64,000 bases of DNA, from NCBI RefSeq assembly GCF_003050835.1, contig NZ_QAOJ01000014.1, forward strand, positions 1 to 64,000. The letters are read 5' to 3'. The DNA is from Pseudomonas sp. GV071 (GTDB lineage Bacteria > Pseudomonadota > Gammaproteobacteria > Pseudomonadales > Pseudomonadaceae). Below the pieces are notes generated by a model, which saw only the letters and a list, made by a program, of their open reading frames with translations, searched no databases and had not been told where the DNA came from. The position numbers and the translations under genes are program-made. How positions within the stretch are numbered: position 1 is the first letter of the stretch; every line of letters begins with the position of its first letter. This document shows, one piece after another, positions 26,224 to 34,784 of this stretch.

Positions 26224-27735
26224 ATGACTTCTTCTGCTTCTACTCGTCCCGAAGACGAGAACCTCGGTATTGGCGCCAACCTGGCCTACGGCCTGCAACA
26301 CGTGTTGACCATGTACGGCGGCATCATTGCCGTGCCCCTGATCGTCGGTCAGGCGGCCGGTCTTTCACCAGCCGAAATCGGCCTGTTGATCGCCGCTTCG
26401 CTGTTCGCAGGCGGCCTGGCCACCTTGCTACAGACATTAGGTTTGCCGTTCTTCGGTTGTCGCTTGCCGCTGGTTCAGGGGGTGTCGTTCTCTGGCGTCG
26501 CCACCATGATCGCGATCCTTGGCAGTGACGGCTCGAACGGCCTGCCGGTGGTATTCGGCGCGGTGATTGCGGCGTCCATCATCGGCCTGCTGATCACCCC
26601 GGTGTTCTCGCGCATCATCAAATACTTCCCACCGCTGGTGAACGGCATCGTCATCACCACCATCGGCCTGACCCTGATGCCGGTCGCGGCACGCTGGGCC
26701 ATGGGCGGCAACAGCCAGGCCCCGGACTTTGGCAGCGTGGCCAATATCGGCCTGGCGGCGCTCACCCTGGCCTTGGTGCTGCTGCTGAGCAAATTGGGTA
26801 GCGCGAGCATTTCGCGGCTGTCGATTCTGCTGTCGATCGTCATCGGCACCCTGATCGCCACCGCCACTGGCATGGCCGATTTCTCCCACGTGCTGGAGGG
26901 GTCGATCGTCGCACTGCCGGGTCTGCTGCATTTCGGCATGCCGCAATTTCAGCTCGCCGCCATTCTGTCGATGCTGATCGTGATCGTGGTGACCATGGTG
27001 GAAACCTCGGCCGACATCCTCGCCGTTGGCGAAATCATCGACACCAAGGTCGACTCCAAACGCCTGGGCAATGGTCTGCGTGCCGACATGATCTCCAGCG
27101 CCCTGGCGCCGCTGTTCGGCTCGTTCACCCAGAGCGCCTTTGCTCAGAACGTGGGGCTGGTCGCCGTAACCGGCGTGAAGAGCCGTTACGTGGTGGCCAC
27201 CGGTGGTTTGATTCTGGTGACCCTCGGCCTGCTGCCGGTGATGGGCCGCCTGGTCGCCGCCGTACCCACCGCCGTGCTCGGTGGTGCGGGCCTGGTGCTG
27301 TTCGGCACCGTCGCCGCCAGTGGTATTCGCACCCTGGCGCAGGTGGACTACCGCAACAACATGAACCTGATCATCGTCGCCACCTCGATCGGTTTCGGCA
27401 TGATCCCCATCGCTGCGCCGACCTTCTATCACCACTTCCCGAGCTGGTTCGAAACCATCTTCCACTCCGGCATCAGCTCGGCGGCGATCATGGCCATCCT
27501 GCTCAACCTGCTGTTCAACCACTTGCGTGCCGGCAACTCTGACCAGCAGTCGGTATTCGTCGCTGCCAGCGACCGTACCGTGCGCTACCGCGACATCGCC
27601 TGCCTCAACGACGGCGACTTTGTTCGCGACGGCAAACTGTTCGATTGTGAGGGGAAGGAAGTGCCGATTGTGGAAGCGGATGAGCACCATGAGCCGGGTG
27701 CCGTGCACAAGAAACGCACCGAGCAAGCGCATTAA
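26224..27735 (+). CDS. Nucleobase:cation symporter-2 (NCS2) purine permease
   Basis: A 503-residue inner-membrane symporter for xanthine, uric acid or related purine. About 12-14 hydrophobic segments begin with NLAYGLQHVLTMYGGIIAVP; the signature QNVGLVAVTGVKSR near residue 302 is that of the NAT/NCS2 family, and LPLVQGVSF near residue 82 holds the substrate loop. The hydrophilic tail after residue 440 is longer than in the shortest relatives. Downstream of the deaminase, it probably imports the purine or a product such as urate; the exact base is inferred. Confidence 0.92.
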   Translation: MTSSASTRPEDENLGIGANLAYGLQHVLTMYGGIIAVPLIVGQAAGLSPAEIGLLIAASLFAGGLATLLQTLGLPFFGCRLPLVQGVSFSGVATMIAILGSDGSNGLPVVFGAVIAASIIGLLITPVFSRIIKYFPPLVNGIVITTIGLTLMPVAARWAMGGNSQAPDFGSVANIGLAALTLALVLLLSKLGSASISRLSILLSIVIGTLIATATGMADFSHVLEGSIVALPGLLHFGMPQFQLAAILSMLIVIVVTMVETSADILAVGEIIDTKVDSKRLGNGLRADMISSALAPLFGSFTQSAFAQNVGLVAVTGVKSRYVVATGGLILVTLGLLPVMGRLVAAVPTAVLGGAGLVLFGTVAASGIRTLAQVDYRNNMNLIIVATSIGFGMIPIAAPTFYHHFPSWFETIFHSGISSAAIMAILLNLLFNHLRAGNSDQQSVFVAASDRTVRYRDIACLNDGDFVRDGKLFDCEGKEVPIVEADEHHEPGAVHKKRTEQAH

Positions 27736-27774
27736 CCGCTAGGTCAAAAGCTCGCTGCTGACCGGAGCGCCGGA

Positions 27775-27830
27775 CCGGCCGCTCCTACGGGATCGCACAA
27801 TCCGTAGGAGCGGCTTCAGCCGCGATGCTC
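27775..27830. repeat. REP doublet after the purine permease
   Basis: CCGGCCGCTCCTACGG and CCGTAGGAGCGGCTTCAGCC are inverted, with the right arm extending into the full TAGGAGCGGCTTCAGCCGCG unit. It lies between the convergent ends of the permease and the SDR gene. Confidence 0.82.
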
Positions 27831-27865
27831 TTTAAAAGATGGCACCCGACGGGCAGCCACACCGA

Positions 27866-28627
27866 TCACTTATCGCGGTCGACCGCGAATGAGGACCACG
27901 CCTGCCGACTCGGCATAATTTCCAGCCGGTTGATGTTGATATGGTCCGGCAGGTTCGCCACATAGAAAATCTGCTCAGCAATATCCTCAGCGCTCAATGG
28001 TGTAGTGGTGCCATACATGGCATCGGACGCCGCCTGGTTACCCTTGGTACGCACCAACGTAAATTCAGTTTCGGCCATCCCCGGCGCAATGTCGGTAACC
28101 CGCACACCGGTCGCAATCAAGTCGCAGCGCAAGTTGTAGCTGAACTGCTTAACGAAGGCCTTGCTCGCGCCATACACATGGCCGCCCGGGTAGGGCCACT
28201 CGCCGGCCACCGAACCGATGTTGACGATGCTCGCGCCCTTGCCGGTTTCCAGCAGTTTGGGCAGTACGGCGTGGGTGACGTTGACCAGGCCGGTGATGTT
28301 GGTGTCGATCATGGTGTGCCAGTCTTCCAGGGCCACCTTCTGCGCTGGCTCCGGTGCCAGGGCCAAGCCTGCGTTGTTGATCAGGCTGCGGATGTTGCGA
28401 AAGCCCTCGGGCAAGTCATCGACCATTTTCTGCACAGCGGCCGCATCACGAACGTCCAGCACCGCGATGTGCACCGGCACCTTGGCGGACAGTTCTTGCT
28501 GCAGCTCGATCAGGCGTTCTTCGCGGCGGCCGCTGAGTACCAGCGACCAGCCAGCCTCGGCGAAACGCCGTGCGGTGGCGCGGCCAAAACCCGATGTTGC
28601 CCCTGTGATAAATACCACCTTGCTCAT
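27866..28627 (-). CDS. Short-chain dehydrogenase/reductase, YdfG-like
   Basis: A 253-residue classical SDR. The coenzyme motif TGATSGFG is at residues 8-15, with an Arg (SGRREERL) shortly after that favours NADP. NNAG is near residue 88, the catalytic Ser in NIGSVAGEWPYPGG near 140 and the Tyr/Lys in YGASKAF near 153-157. The fold family of YdfG oxidises L-allo-threonine and 3-hydroxy acids; a serine/3-hydroxy acid substrate is probable. It follows the ABC ATPase gene on the same strand with a 35-base gap and may be in that transcript. Confidence 0.88.
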   Translation of the reverse strand: MSKVVFITGATSGFGRATARRFAEAGWSLVLSGRREERLIELQQELSAKVPVHIAVLDVRDAAAVQKMVDDLPEGFRNIRSLINNAGLALAPEPAQKVALEDWHTMIDTNITGLVNVTHAVLPKLLETGKGASIVNIGSVAGEWPYPGGHVYGASKAFVKQFSYNLRCDLIATGVRVTDIAPGMAETEFTLVRTKGNQAASDAMYGTTTPLSAEDIAEQIFYVANLPDHININRLEIMPSRQAWSSFAVDRDK

Positions 28628-28662
28628 GTTTACCTCGTCTTCACGGCGACTTGATGGAGCTG

Positions 28663-29451
28663 TCAGTGCGACAGCTCGAGAAATTTGCGCACCCGTTCGG
28701 TGTCCGGGTTGCTGAAGAATTTGTCCGGGGCTGACTTCTCGATGATCAGGCCCTTTTCCAGAAACACCACCTGGTCGGACACGGCGCGGGCGAATTCCAT
28801 TTCGTGGGTCACCACGATCATGGTGTAGCCCTCGCTGGACAAATTTTTCATCACCTGCAGCACTTCACCGACCCGCTCGGGGTCCAGGGCTGAGGTGGGT
28901 TCGTCGAACAATATCACTTCCGGGCTCATGGCCAGGGCGCGGGCAATGGCCACGCGCTGCTTCTGCCCGCCCGACAGGGTAAAGGGATAGGCGTCTTTAC
29001 GCTCGCTCATACCGACTTTTTCCAACAGCTGTTCGGCGATGGCACGAGCCTGGTCCTTGGCCATGCCCTTCACATAGATAGGCGCTTCCATCACGTTCTG
29101 AATCACGCTCAGGTGCGGCCACAGATTGAAGCCCTGGAACACCATGCCGGTCTTCGCGCGCAGGGTGGCCAGCTCCTTGTTGTTCATCTTGCGCCCGGCT
29201 TGTTCGTTCACGCCGATACGCTGGCCGGCGATATGAATGCTGCCGCGATCAGGCACTTCCAGCCAGTTGATGCAGCGCAGCATGGTCGATTTGCCCGAAC
29301 CGGACGAACCCAGCACGCTGACCACTTCGCCCTTTTTAACCTCCAGGTCGATATCGCGCAGCACCTCGATATCGCCAAAACTCTTGGACATGCGCTTGAT
29401 GCTGACGGCAGGTGCGGCATCGGTATTAGACGCAGCGGTTGAATCAGACAT
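28663..29451 (-). CDS. ABC transporter ATP-binding protein, polar amino acid type
   Basis: ATPase of 262 residues for an amino-acid importer (GlnQ/HisP-like). Walker A is GSSGSGKST near residue 48, the Q-loop is in GMVFQGFNLWPHLS near 93, the signature LSGGQKQRVAIARAL near 150 and Walker B VILFDEPTSALD near 172; the switch His is in VVTHEME near 208. ATG 29451 is used because the frame before it is a TTG. Its start overlaps the permease stop by eight bases (ATGTCTGA), a sign of translational coupling. Confidence 0.95.
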   Translation of the reverse strand: MSDSTAASNTDAAPAVSIKRMSKSFGDIEVLRDIDLEVKKGEVVSVLGSSGSGKSTMLRCINWLEVPDRGSIHIAGQRIGVNEQAGRKMNNKELATLRAKTGMVFQGFNLWPHLSVIQNVMEAPIYVKGMAKDQARAIAEQLLEKVGMSERKDAYPFTLSGGQKQRVAIARALAMSPEVILFDEPTSALDPERVGEVLQVMKNLSSEGYTMIVVTHEMEFARAVSDQVVFLEKGLIIEKSAPDKFFSNPDTERVRKFLELSH

Positions 29452-30106
29452 AGTCAAAACCTCGTTTGGCGCCGAAGCGGCCGGCCCATTTGAGTGCCAG
29501 TTCCAGGCAGATGCTGATCAGCCAGTAGAGGACGATCACCAGCACGAAGGCCTGGGTGGGAATGAAGTAGGTGGACTGTGCCGAGTTGGCGGCGGCGGTC
29601 AGTTCCTGCACGGTGATGATGGTCAGGAATGCGGTGTCCTTGAGGGCGATGATCAGCTGGTTGCCCAGCAGCGGCCGGGTCTTGATCACCAGCTGCGGCA
29701 GAATGATCCGCCAGAACAGCCAGCCGGGCGTAAAGCCATGGGCCTTGGCCGCCTCGACATATCCCGCGGGCATTACCAGGCGGCTGCCGCGCAGAATCTC
29801 GGCGAAGTAGGCGGCGTGGTAAATGATCAGGCTGATAAACCCGGCGGTCCAGGCATCCATGCGCAGGCCCAGTTGCGGCAGGCCGTAGTACAGCAGGTAG
29901 GCGAGGATCAGAAACGGCAGGGTGCGCATCAGGTTCATCACGATGCGGATGGCAGTGGAAAAGCGGTCGCCTTCCTCCAGCCGGTATACCGCCAGGCAAC
30001 CGAGCACAAAGGCGCAGAGCGTCGACAGCACAAACAGCACCAGGGTGCCGATCAGGCCGTTGACGAAGGTCTCGCGGGCCTCCCATAAAATCGTCCATTC
30101 AGTCAT
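29444..30106 (-). CDS. ABC transporter permease, polar amino acid type (second)
   Basis: A 220-residue inner-membrane permease of the HisM/GlnP class. It has about five membrane helices, with MRTLPFLILAYLLYYGLPQ and the cytoplasmic EAA-type loop EAAKAHGFTPGWLFWRIILP near residue 130. ATG 30106 is the natural start behind GGGAGG; the longer frame to 30406 reads through the other permease gene. It overlaps the ATPase gene by eight bases. Confidence 0.94.
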   Translation of the reverse strand: MTEWTILWEARETFVNGLIGTLVLFVLSTLCAFVLGCLAVYRLEEGDRFSTAIRIVMNLMRTLPFLILAYLLYYGLPQLGLRMDAWTAGFISLIIYHAAYFAEILRGSRLVMPAGYVEAAKAHGFTPGWLFWRIILPQLVIKTRPLLGNQLIIALKDTAFLTIITVQELTAAANSAQSTYFIPTQAFVLVIVLYWLISICLELALKWAGRFGAKRGFDYV

Positions 30107-30117
30107 GGCAGCCTCCC

Positions 30118-30759
30118 TTACATGGCCAGTCGGTTGGCTTTCTTTTCCGCCATCGCCTGCAGCTTGAGCAGCACGCTGATAATCAGCATGTACAAAAAGG
30201 CGGCGCACAGAATCGGCGGCAAAGGCTCGTAGGTCACGGCGGAAATCCGGTTGGTTACGCGGGTCAGGTCGACAATGCCGATCACCGCGATGGCCGGGCT
30301 GCCCTTGATCAGAAACGACATCTCGTTGACCAGGCCGGGCAGGCTGCTGGTGATCATCTGCGGCAGCATGATGCGGCGGAAAAACACTCCGCCAGTCATG
30401 CCGCAAGCCAGGGCCGCTTCACGCTGGTCGCGGGAAAAACTGATAAACGCCGCGCGCCAGATTTCCGCGTTGAAGGCCGCAGTGTTGAGGGTCATGGCGA
30501 CGATGGCGGCGGTGTTGCGGTTCATGTTGATGCCAAACATCGGCGCCGACAGAAACAGAAACAGCACAAAGGTCACCAGTGGCGTGGCGCGGGCCAGGCT
30601 GATGTACAGCACCAGCAATTGATCAACGAAGGGGATCTTGGCCATGCGCAACAGCGCCACGCCAAGGCCCAATACCACGCCGATGGAGATGGCGATGCCG
30701 CAGAGCCACAAGGTGGTCCAGGCGCCTTCCAACAGCAACAACCAGGCTTGACCGTTCAT
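30118..30759 (-). CDS. ABC transporter permease, polar amino acid type (first)
   Basis: A 213-residue permease forming a pair with the product at 29444-30106. Features are LYISLARATPLVTFVLFLF near residue 52 and the EAA-type loop EAALACGMTGG followed by RIMLPQMI near residue 115. It is 11 bases ahead of its partner. Between it and the binding-protein gene is a gap of 237 bases holding a palindromic repeat. Confidence 0.94.
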   Translation of the reverse strand: MNGQAWLLLLEGAWTTLWLCGIAISIGVVLGLGVALLRMAKIPFVDQLLVLYISLARATPLVTFVLFLFLSAPMFGINMNRNTAAIVAMTLNTAAFNAEIWRAAFISFSRDQREAALACGMTGGVFFRRIMLPQMITSSLPGLVNEMSFLIKGSPAIAVIGIVDLTRVTNRISAVTYEPLPPILCAAFLYMLIISVLLKLQAMAEKKANRLAM

Positions 30760-30896
30760 GCCTCGGCTCCTTAGTTAAAAACAGGGTTGATGCGAGCCAG
30801 ACCGTGAGGGGTTTGTAAGGCTTGGGGGAAACAGAAGCAAAGCGAGGGCCAGGTGTGAGAGGGGGAGGCTTTAGATACGAGACCCAACCAACCCAC

Positions 30897-30987
30897 CGTC
30901 ATCCCAGCGCAGGCTGGGATCCAGAATCTGTCCGGAGAACGGCGCTCGCCGGGCAACTCTGGGTCCCAGCCTGCGCTGGGACGACGG
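30897..30987. repeat. Palindromic repeat, CGTCATCCCAGCG type, copy 2
   Basis: CCGTCATCCCAGCGCAGGCT at the left and CCTGCGCTGGGACGACGG at the right form an inverted pair, almost the same sequence as 19541-19638. It begins ten bases after the binding-protein stop codon, inside the amino-acid ABC operon. Confidence 0.88.
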
Positions 30988-30996
30988 TGTAAGGGC

Positions 30997-31884
30997 TTAC
31001 ATCCCCGCCAATTTATGAAACTGCTCAACATTGGTGATCGGCTCTTTCGGCATATCCGCGAAAGCTTCACCGAACCACTTGGTTTGCAGCGCTGCCAGGC
31101 GGCCGTTGGCGCGCACTTTGTCCATAAAACCGGTGAGGAACTTCAGCAGCTCAGGGCTGCTCTTCGGCATCGGCCAGGCCGCGAAGCCAGGACCGGACAC
31201 CGCGATGCCCTTGGCGAACGTGTCGCCACGGGTTTTGATCAGGTCATTCACCGAGATCAGCGCGTTGACCGCGTAATCCAGACGGCCGTTGGCCAGGTCC
31301 GCGTACACCTCCGGGTAGGATTGGTACTCGACCACCTTGCCCATCTCGCAGCCTTTTTCTTTCATCATCGCCTTCAGCTCCGGCAGGCGTGCCAGCAGGG
31401 CGCTACCGGCTTGTACGCCGACGGTCTTGCCGCACAGGCTGGCGATATCGCTGAGGCTCTTGTCGTCAGCGCGCTTCACGTAATAGTGCTGGGCGCTGGC
31501 AAACGGTGGGGTGAAGTTGAACACCCGCAGGCGCTCGTCGGTGACCAGCGCGCCGGTGAAGGCCACGTCGTATTGGCCGGAGGACACCGAGGCGAGCAGG
31601 CCGGTCCACGGCAGGATGTCCTGCTTCACCTCGATCTTCTGTTCTTTGGCGTAGGCCACCAGGTCTTCCAGCAGCTCCTTGTGGAAGCCGTCGGGTTTGC
31701 CGTCGACGATGAAGTTGAACGGCGCGTAGTCATCTTCGGTGGCCACGGTGAGCACACCTTTGCTCTTCACCTCGTCGAGGTCGGCGTGGGCGAAGGGGGC
31801 ACTGAGTACCAGGGTGGCGAGGGTCAGCTTGCGCAACAGGCCAAGCGATTTGAGGGCCAGCGAACCGTTGTTCGTGTGCTTCAT
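30997..31884 (-). CDS. ABC transporter substrate-binding protein, polar amino acid type
   Basis: A 295-residue periplasmic binding protein (SBP_bac_3 fold). The start at ATG 31884, with GGAG upstream, gives a signal peptide ending FAHA near residue 35. The mature part begins DLDEVKSKGVLTVATEDDYA, and contains the ligand-site stretch FNFIVDGKPDGFHKELLED and GALVTDERLRVFNFTPPF. Amino-acid class cannot be fixed. It is the first gene of the operon, divergent from the MocR regulator gene, with 188 bases between. Confidence 0.94.
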   Translation of the reverse strand: MKHTNNGSLALKSLGLLRKLTLATLVLSAPFAHADLDEVKSKGVLTVATEDDYAPFNFIVDGKPDGFHKELLEDLVAYAKEQKIEVKQDILPWTGLLASVSSGQYDVAFTGALVTDERLRVFNFTPPFASAQHYYVKRADDKSLSDIASLCGKTVGVQAGSALLARLPELKAMMKEKGCEMGKVVEYQSYPEVYADLANGRLDYAVNALISVNDLIKTRGDTFAKGIAVSGPGFAAWPMPKSSPELLKFLTGFMDKVRANGRLAALQTKWFGEAFADMPKEPITNVEQFHKLAGM

Positions 31885-31986
31885 CTTTGCTGCTCCAGTT
31901 GTCATAAGAAGTGCGCCGTCGGCGGCTTTTCGAGTTGGCTGGCATCACCATAGAGAGCCGTGTAAGCGAGGGTGTAGGGACAGATT

Positions 31987-32017
31987 TGGCCATTCGACTG
32001 GCCAGTCTGTGGGGCCA
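31987..32017. promoter_or_regulatory. TGGCCA direct repeats, candidate MocR operator
   Basis: TGGCCA occurs at 31987-31992 and 31999-32004, 12 bases apart, with GGGCCA at 32012-32017. The pair is enclosed by ACAGA at 31980-31984 and TCTGT at 32006-32010. MocR regulators such as PdxR bind direct repeats between divergent promoters, which is where this lies. Confidence 0.45.
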
Positions 32018-32072
32018 AAACCATGGCGCGTTACTTGCAAAGTTCATCGGTCGGCAAGCGAGTGCAACCACC

Positions 32073-33569
32073 ATGATCGATCACTTATTCCACCTGGATT
32101 TCGACCAGCAGCGGGGCCTTCAGGAGCAACTGCGCGAGTCGCTGGTATCGACCATTCTGGGTGGTGGTTTCCCGGCCGACGAGCCGTTGCCCTCCTGCCG
32201 CAAACTGTCCCAACAGCTGTCGATTTCCCGCAACACCGTGGCCCTGGTGTACGAAAGCCTGCTCGACAACGGTTACCTTGTCTCCCGCCCGCGCAGCGGT
32301 TACTACCTGCACCCCGACTACTGCGGCGCCGAGTTCGACGACAGCGTGCTGCGCATGACGCCGCAACGGCAACCCGAACACAGCGACGACAGCAGCAGCG
32401 AACGTGCACCGAATTGGGCTGCACGCTTCAAGATGCAGCCCAGCCTGAAGCATGGCGTACTGCGCCCGAGCAACTGGCCGGGCTTCACCTACCCCTTCGT
32501 TTATGGCCAGCCGATTCGCGACCTGTTTCCTCTGGAGCGCTGGCGCGAGGTGTCGCGCAACACCCTGCGCAGCGAACGCGACCAGGGCTGGCTGCGCGAC
32601 CGCTTCGACCGCGACGACGAAATGCTGATCGAACAACTGCGCACCCGCGTGCTGCCCAAGCGCGGCATCTGGGCACGCGCCGATGAAATCCTGGTGACCC
32701 TTGGCTCGCAGAATGCGCTGTACCTGCTCGCCACCCTGCTGATGGGTAAAGGGGTGAAAGTGGCCGTCGAGAACCCAGGCTTTCGCGACGCCCTGAGCAT
32801 CTTCGACCTGCAAGGCGCCCAGGTGCAGCTGCAAGACATCGACCGCGAAGGGCTGGTGGTCGACTCGCGCCTGAACGACTGCGAGTACCTCTACGTCACT
32901 CCCGGCCACCAGGTGCCCACCGGCATCGCCATGAGCCCGGAACGCCGCGGCCAGCTGCTGCGGCAGATCCGCGAGCACGATCAGGTATTGATCGAAGACG
33001 ACTACGACGCCGAACTGAACCTCGACAACCACCCGCAACCGGCCCTCAAAGCCAGCGACAGCCATGGCCGGGTGATCTACCTGAGCAGCCTGTCGAAAGC
33101 CTTCTCGCCGGGGTTGCGGATTGGCTACATGGTGGCCGATGCCGAACTGATCGATGAGCTGCGTGCATTGCGGCGTTTGATGTACCGGCATCCACCGCTG
33201 AACAACCAGCGGATGCTCGCCGAGTTCCTCGCCCAGGGGCATTACGACGCGCACCTGCGCCGCTTCCGTGAAGAACATGCGCGGCGACGGGAGACCTTGA
33301 GTACCGCGCTGCGTGAAGACTTGCCGGGGTGTGAGCATGTGGGCAGCCCCGGGGCGAGTGCGTTCTGGTTGGCGGCACCGGAGGGGATGGATACGCAGAA
33401 ATTGGCGTGGGCGGCGGCGCAGCAGAGTGTGCTGATTGAATCCGGAGCGCAGTTTTTCTTTGGCCAGCATGTGCCGGTGAATTTTATGCGGTTGGGGTTT
33501 CATGCGATTGATGCTGAGCGCATCAGGCCTGGGATTAGGGTGTTGGCTGAGGTGTTGGGGCGGATGTAG
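32073..33569 (+). CDS. MocR-family transcriptional regulator (GntR wHTH + aminotransferase-like domain)
   Basis: A 498-residue regulator. Residues 1-80 are a GntR-type winged helix (RGLQEQLRESLVSTILGGGF, SCRKLSQQLSISRNTVALVY). A linker with Ser/Asp-rich sequence follows, then a fold-type I aminotransferase domain with the PLP Lys in LSSLSKAFSPGLRIGY near residue 345. MIDHLFHLDFDQ at 32073 is the natural start; in-frame upstream codons cover the operator region. MocR proteins sense PLP or an amino-acid adduct; here it most likely controls the divergent amino-acid ABC operon. Confidence 0.92.
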   Translation: MIDHLFHLDFDQQRGLQEQLRESLVSTILGGGFPADEPLPSCRKLSQQLSISRNTVALVYESLLDNGYLVSRPRSGYYLHPDYCGAEFDDSVLRMTPQRQPEHSDDSSSERAPNWAARFKMQPSLKHGVLRPSNWPGFTYPFVYGQPIRDLFPLERWREVSRNTLRSERDQGWLRDRFDRDDEMLIEQLRTRVLPKRGIWARADEILVTLGSQNALYLLATLLMGKGVKVAVENPGFRDALSIFDLQGAQVQLQDIDREGLVVDSRLNDCEYLYVTPGHQVPTGIAMSPERRGQLLRQIREHDQVLIEDDYDAELNLDNHPQPALKASDSHGRVIYLSSLSKAFSPGLRIGYMVADAELIDELRALRRLMYRHPPLNNQRMLAEFLAQGHYDAHLRRFREEHARRRETLSTALREDLPGCEHVGSPGASAFWLAAPEGMDTQKLAWAAAQQSVLIESGAQFFFGQHVPVNFMRLGFHAIDAERIRPGIRVLAEVLGRM

Positions 33570-33620
33570 GGCGGGGTCTTCTGAGTTTGCTTTTGTACGG
33601 TGTTGTTCTTCATTTGCGCG

Positions 33621-33740
33621 TGCGCTGGGCGTTTTGTTTCGCGCCTTACGCGCGAGTTTCTTTTTTCAGTCGCCAAAAAAGAAACCAAAAACGCTTGCCC
33701 CAGCATACGGCCCTTCGCTGCGCTGCGGGTTCCCTCGCTT
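33621..33740 (-). repeat. Dispersed repeat, copy B (reverse orientation)
   Basis: Read on the minus strand it carries the blocks of copy A: GCAGCGCAGCGAAGGGCCG, GGGGCAAGCGTTTTTGG, GGCGACTGAAAAAAGAAAC, CTCGCGCGTAAGGCGCG and AAACAAAACGC. It faces copy C, forming a large inverted structure with it. Open frames that share the peptide VSRLTREFLF across copies are translations of the repeat, not genes. Confidence 0.85.
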
Positions 33741-33920
33741 CGGCACTCCTCCGGGGGCACGTCACGACGGGCCGTCCCTGGCCCATCGTTCCTTTCGCGG
33801 CATCCTTGCCGCTCAACCCCCTACGCAGCACCTCCACTCGGCCTCCTGAAGGGGCGGGCAAAGCAAGATCACAAGCCAGATCAAGATCAAAAGCCAGATC
33901 AAAAACAGATCAACAGCTCC

Positions 33921-34040
33921 TCACCCCAACCCTCTCGCCTGCCCGGCCGGCCTAGCGGGAGAGGGGGCGAATCGGAGTGAGGCGGTCGCCCTACGTCACC
34001 CCTCGCCCGCGTGCGGGAGAGGGGCCGGGGGAGAGGGGCC
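33921..34040. repeat. C/G-rich palindromic block in the centre of the inverted pair
   Basis: CCCTCTCGCCTGCCCGG-CCGG-CTAGCGGGAGAGGG and CCCCTCGCCCGCGTGCGGGAGAGGGG are two hairpins of the kind seen between ureB and ureC (21395-21481). The block is flanked by the 20-bp inverted AGATCAAAAGCC pair. Confidence 0.75.
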
Positions 34041-34117
34041 TTTGATCTGGCTTTTGATCTACCCGCCCCTTTAGCGCCAGGCCGAGCGTAGTCGTTGCGT
34101 AAGGGGTCGTAGCGGCC

Positions 34118-34322
34118 GGGAGCCGCGGAGAGGGATGGGGCCAAGGATGGCCCTCAGCCCGGCCCCTGGAGCGACGACGTAGCGAGGGAAGTTTTCACGC
34201 AGTGAAAACCCCAGGTGGGGGCAAGCCTTTTTGGTTTCTTTTTCGGCGACTGGAAAAAGAAACTCGCGCGTAAGGCGCGAAACAAAAACGCCCAGACCAC
34301 GCGGTAACGAAGCAGAAAACCA
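34118..34322 (+). repeat. Dispersed repeat, copy C
   Basis: Same orientation as copy A: GGGGGCAAGCCTTTTTGG, GTTTCTTTTTCGGCGACTGG, AAAAAGAAACTCGCGCGTAA, GGCGCGAAACAAAAACGC and then ACGCGGTAACGAAGCAGAAA, close to copy A's CGCGGTAAAGCAGAAC. GTTTCTTTTT and AAAAAGAAAC form a hairpin followed by a second, TCGCGC-GTAAG-GCGCGA. Confidence 0.85.
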
Positions 34323-34367
34323 ATCCCCAAACCAACAATGGCGCCGAAGCGCCACCTAAAAAAACCA

Positions 34368-34784
34368 TCAAACCGGCGGCTGTTTATCCACCTGCTCGGT
34401 CTTCAACAAATCCCGAATCTCCGTCAACAAAACCACCTCGGCGGTCGGAGCAGCCGGCGCCTTAGCCTGTTCCTTATGCAACTTGTTAATCACCTTCACA
34501 CCCATAAAAATCGCAAACGCCACAATCACAAAATCCAGACACGTCTGCAGAAACTTGCCATACGCCAACAACACCGCCGGCTTGTCACCCACAGCCTCTT
34601 TCAGCGTGATCGCCAGGTCAGAGAAATCCACCCCGCCAATCAACAGGCCAATCGGCGGCATCACCACGTCGCCCACGAACGACGAAACGATCTTGCCGAA
34701 CGCCGCGCCAATAATGATCCCGACCGCCATATCGACGACATTGCCTTTCACCGCAAAGGCTTTGAATTCGCTGAGTATGCTCAT
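34368..34784 (-). CDS. mscL: Large-conductance mechanosensitive channel
   Basis: A 138-residue inner-membrane channel that opens on hypo-osmotic shock. Typical sequence starts MSILSEFKAFAVKGNVVDMA and contains the pore helix VGIIIGAAFGKIVSSFVGDV near residue 20-40, a second helix FVIVAFAIFMGVKVINKL near 85-100 and a charged C-terminal helix LTEIRDLLKTEQ. The longer frame reaching 35030 is not conserved. GGGAG lies upstream of the start. It is convergent with mocR across the repeat region. Confidence 0.97.
   Translation of the reverse strand: MSILSEFKAFAVKGNVVDMAVGIIIGAAFGKIVSSFVGDVVMPPIGLLIGGVDFSDLAITLKEAVGDKPAVLLAYGKFLQTCLDFVIVAFAIFMGVKVINKLHKEQAKAPAAPTAEVVLLTEIRDLLKTEQVDKQPPV

Larger units (their letters stand above)
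33570..34367. other. 798-bp gene-free region built of inverted dispersed repeats
   Basis: Between convergent mocR and mscL there is no believable gene. The region is an imperfect inverted repeat: copy B on the left, copy C on the right, a perfect 20-bp inverted pair AGATCAAAAGCCAGATCAAA (33884-33903) with its complement at 34041-34060, and a C/G-rich palindrome block (33921-34040) in the centre. Five GATC sites are packed in about 50 bases at 33866-33912. Confidence 0.8.

Noticed and set aside
33502..34355. Several frames of 71-126 codons in both strands between mocR and mscL
   Set aside because: All cross the repeat copies B and C, share repeat-derived peptides and lack ribosome sites.
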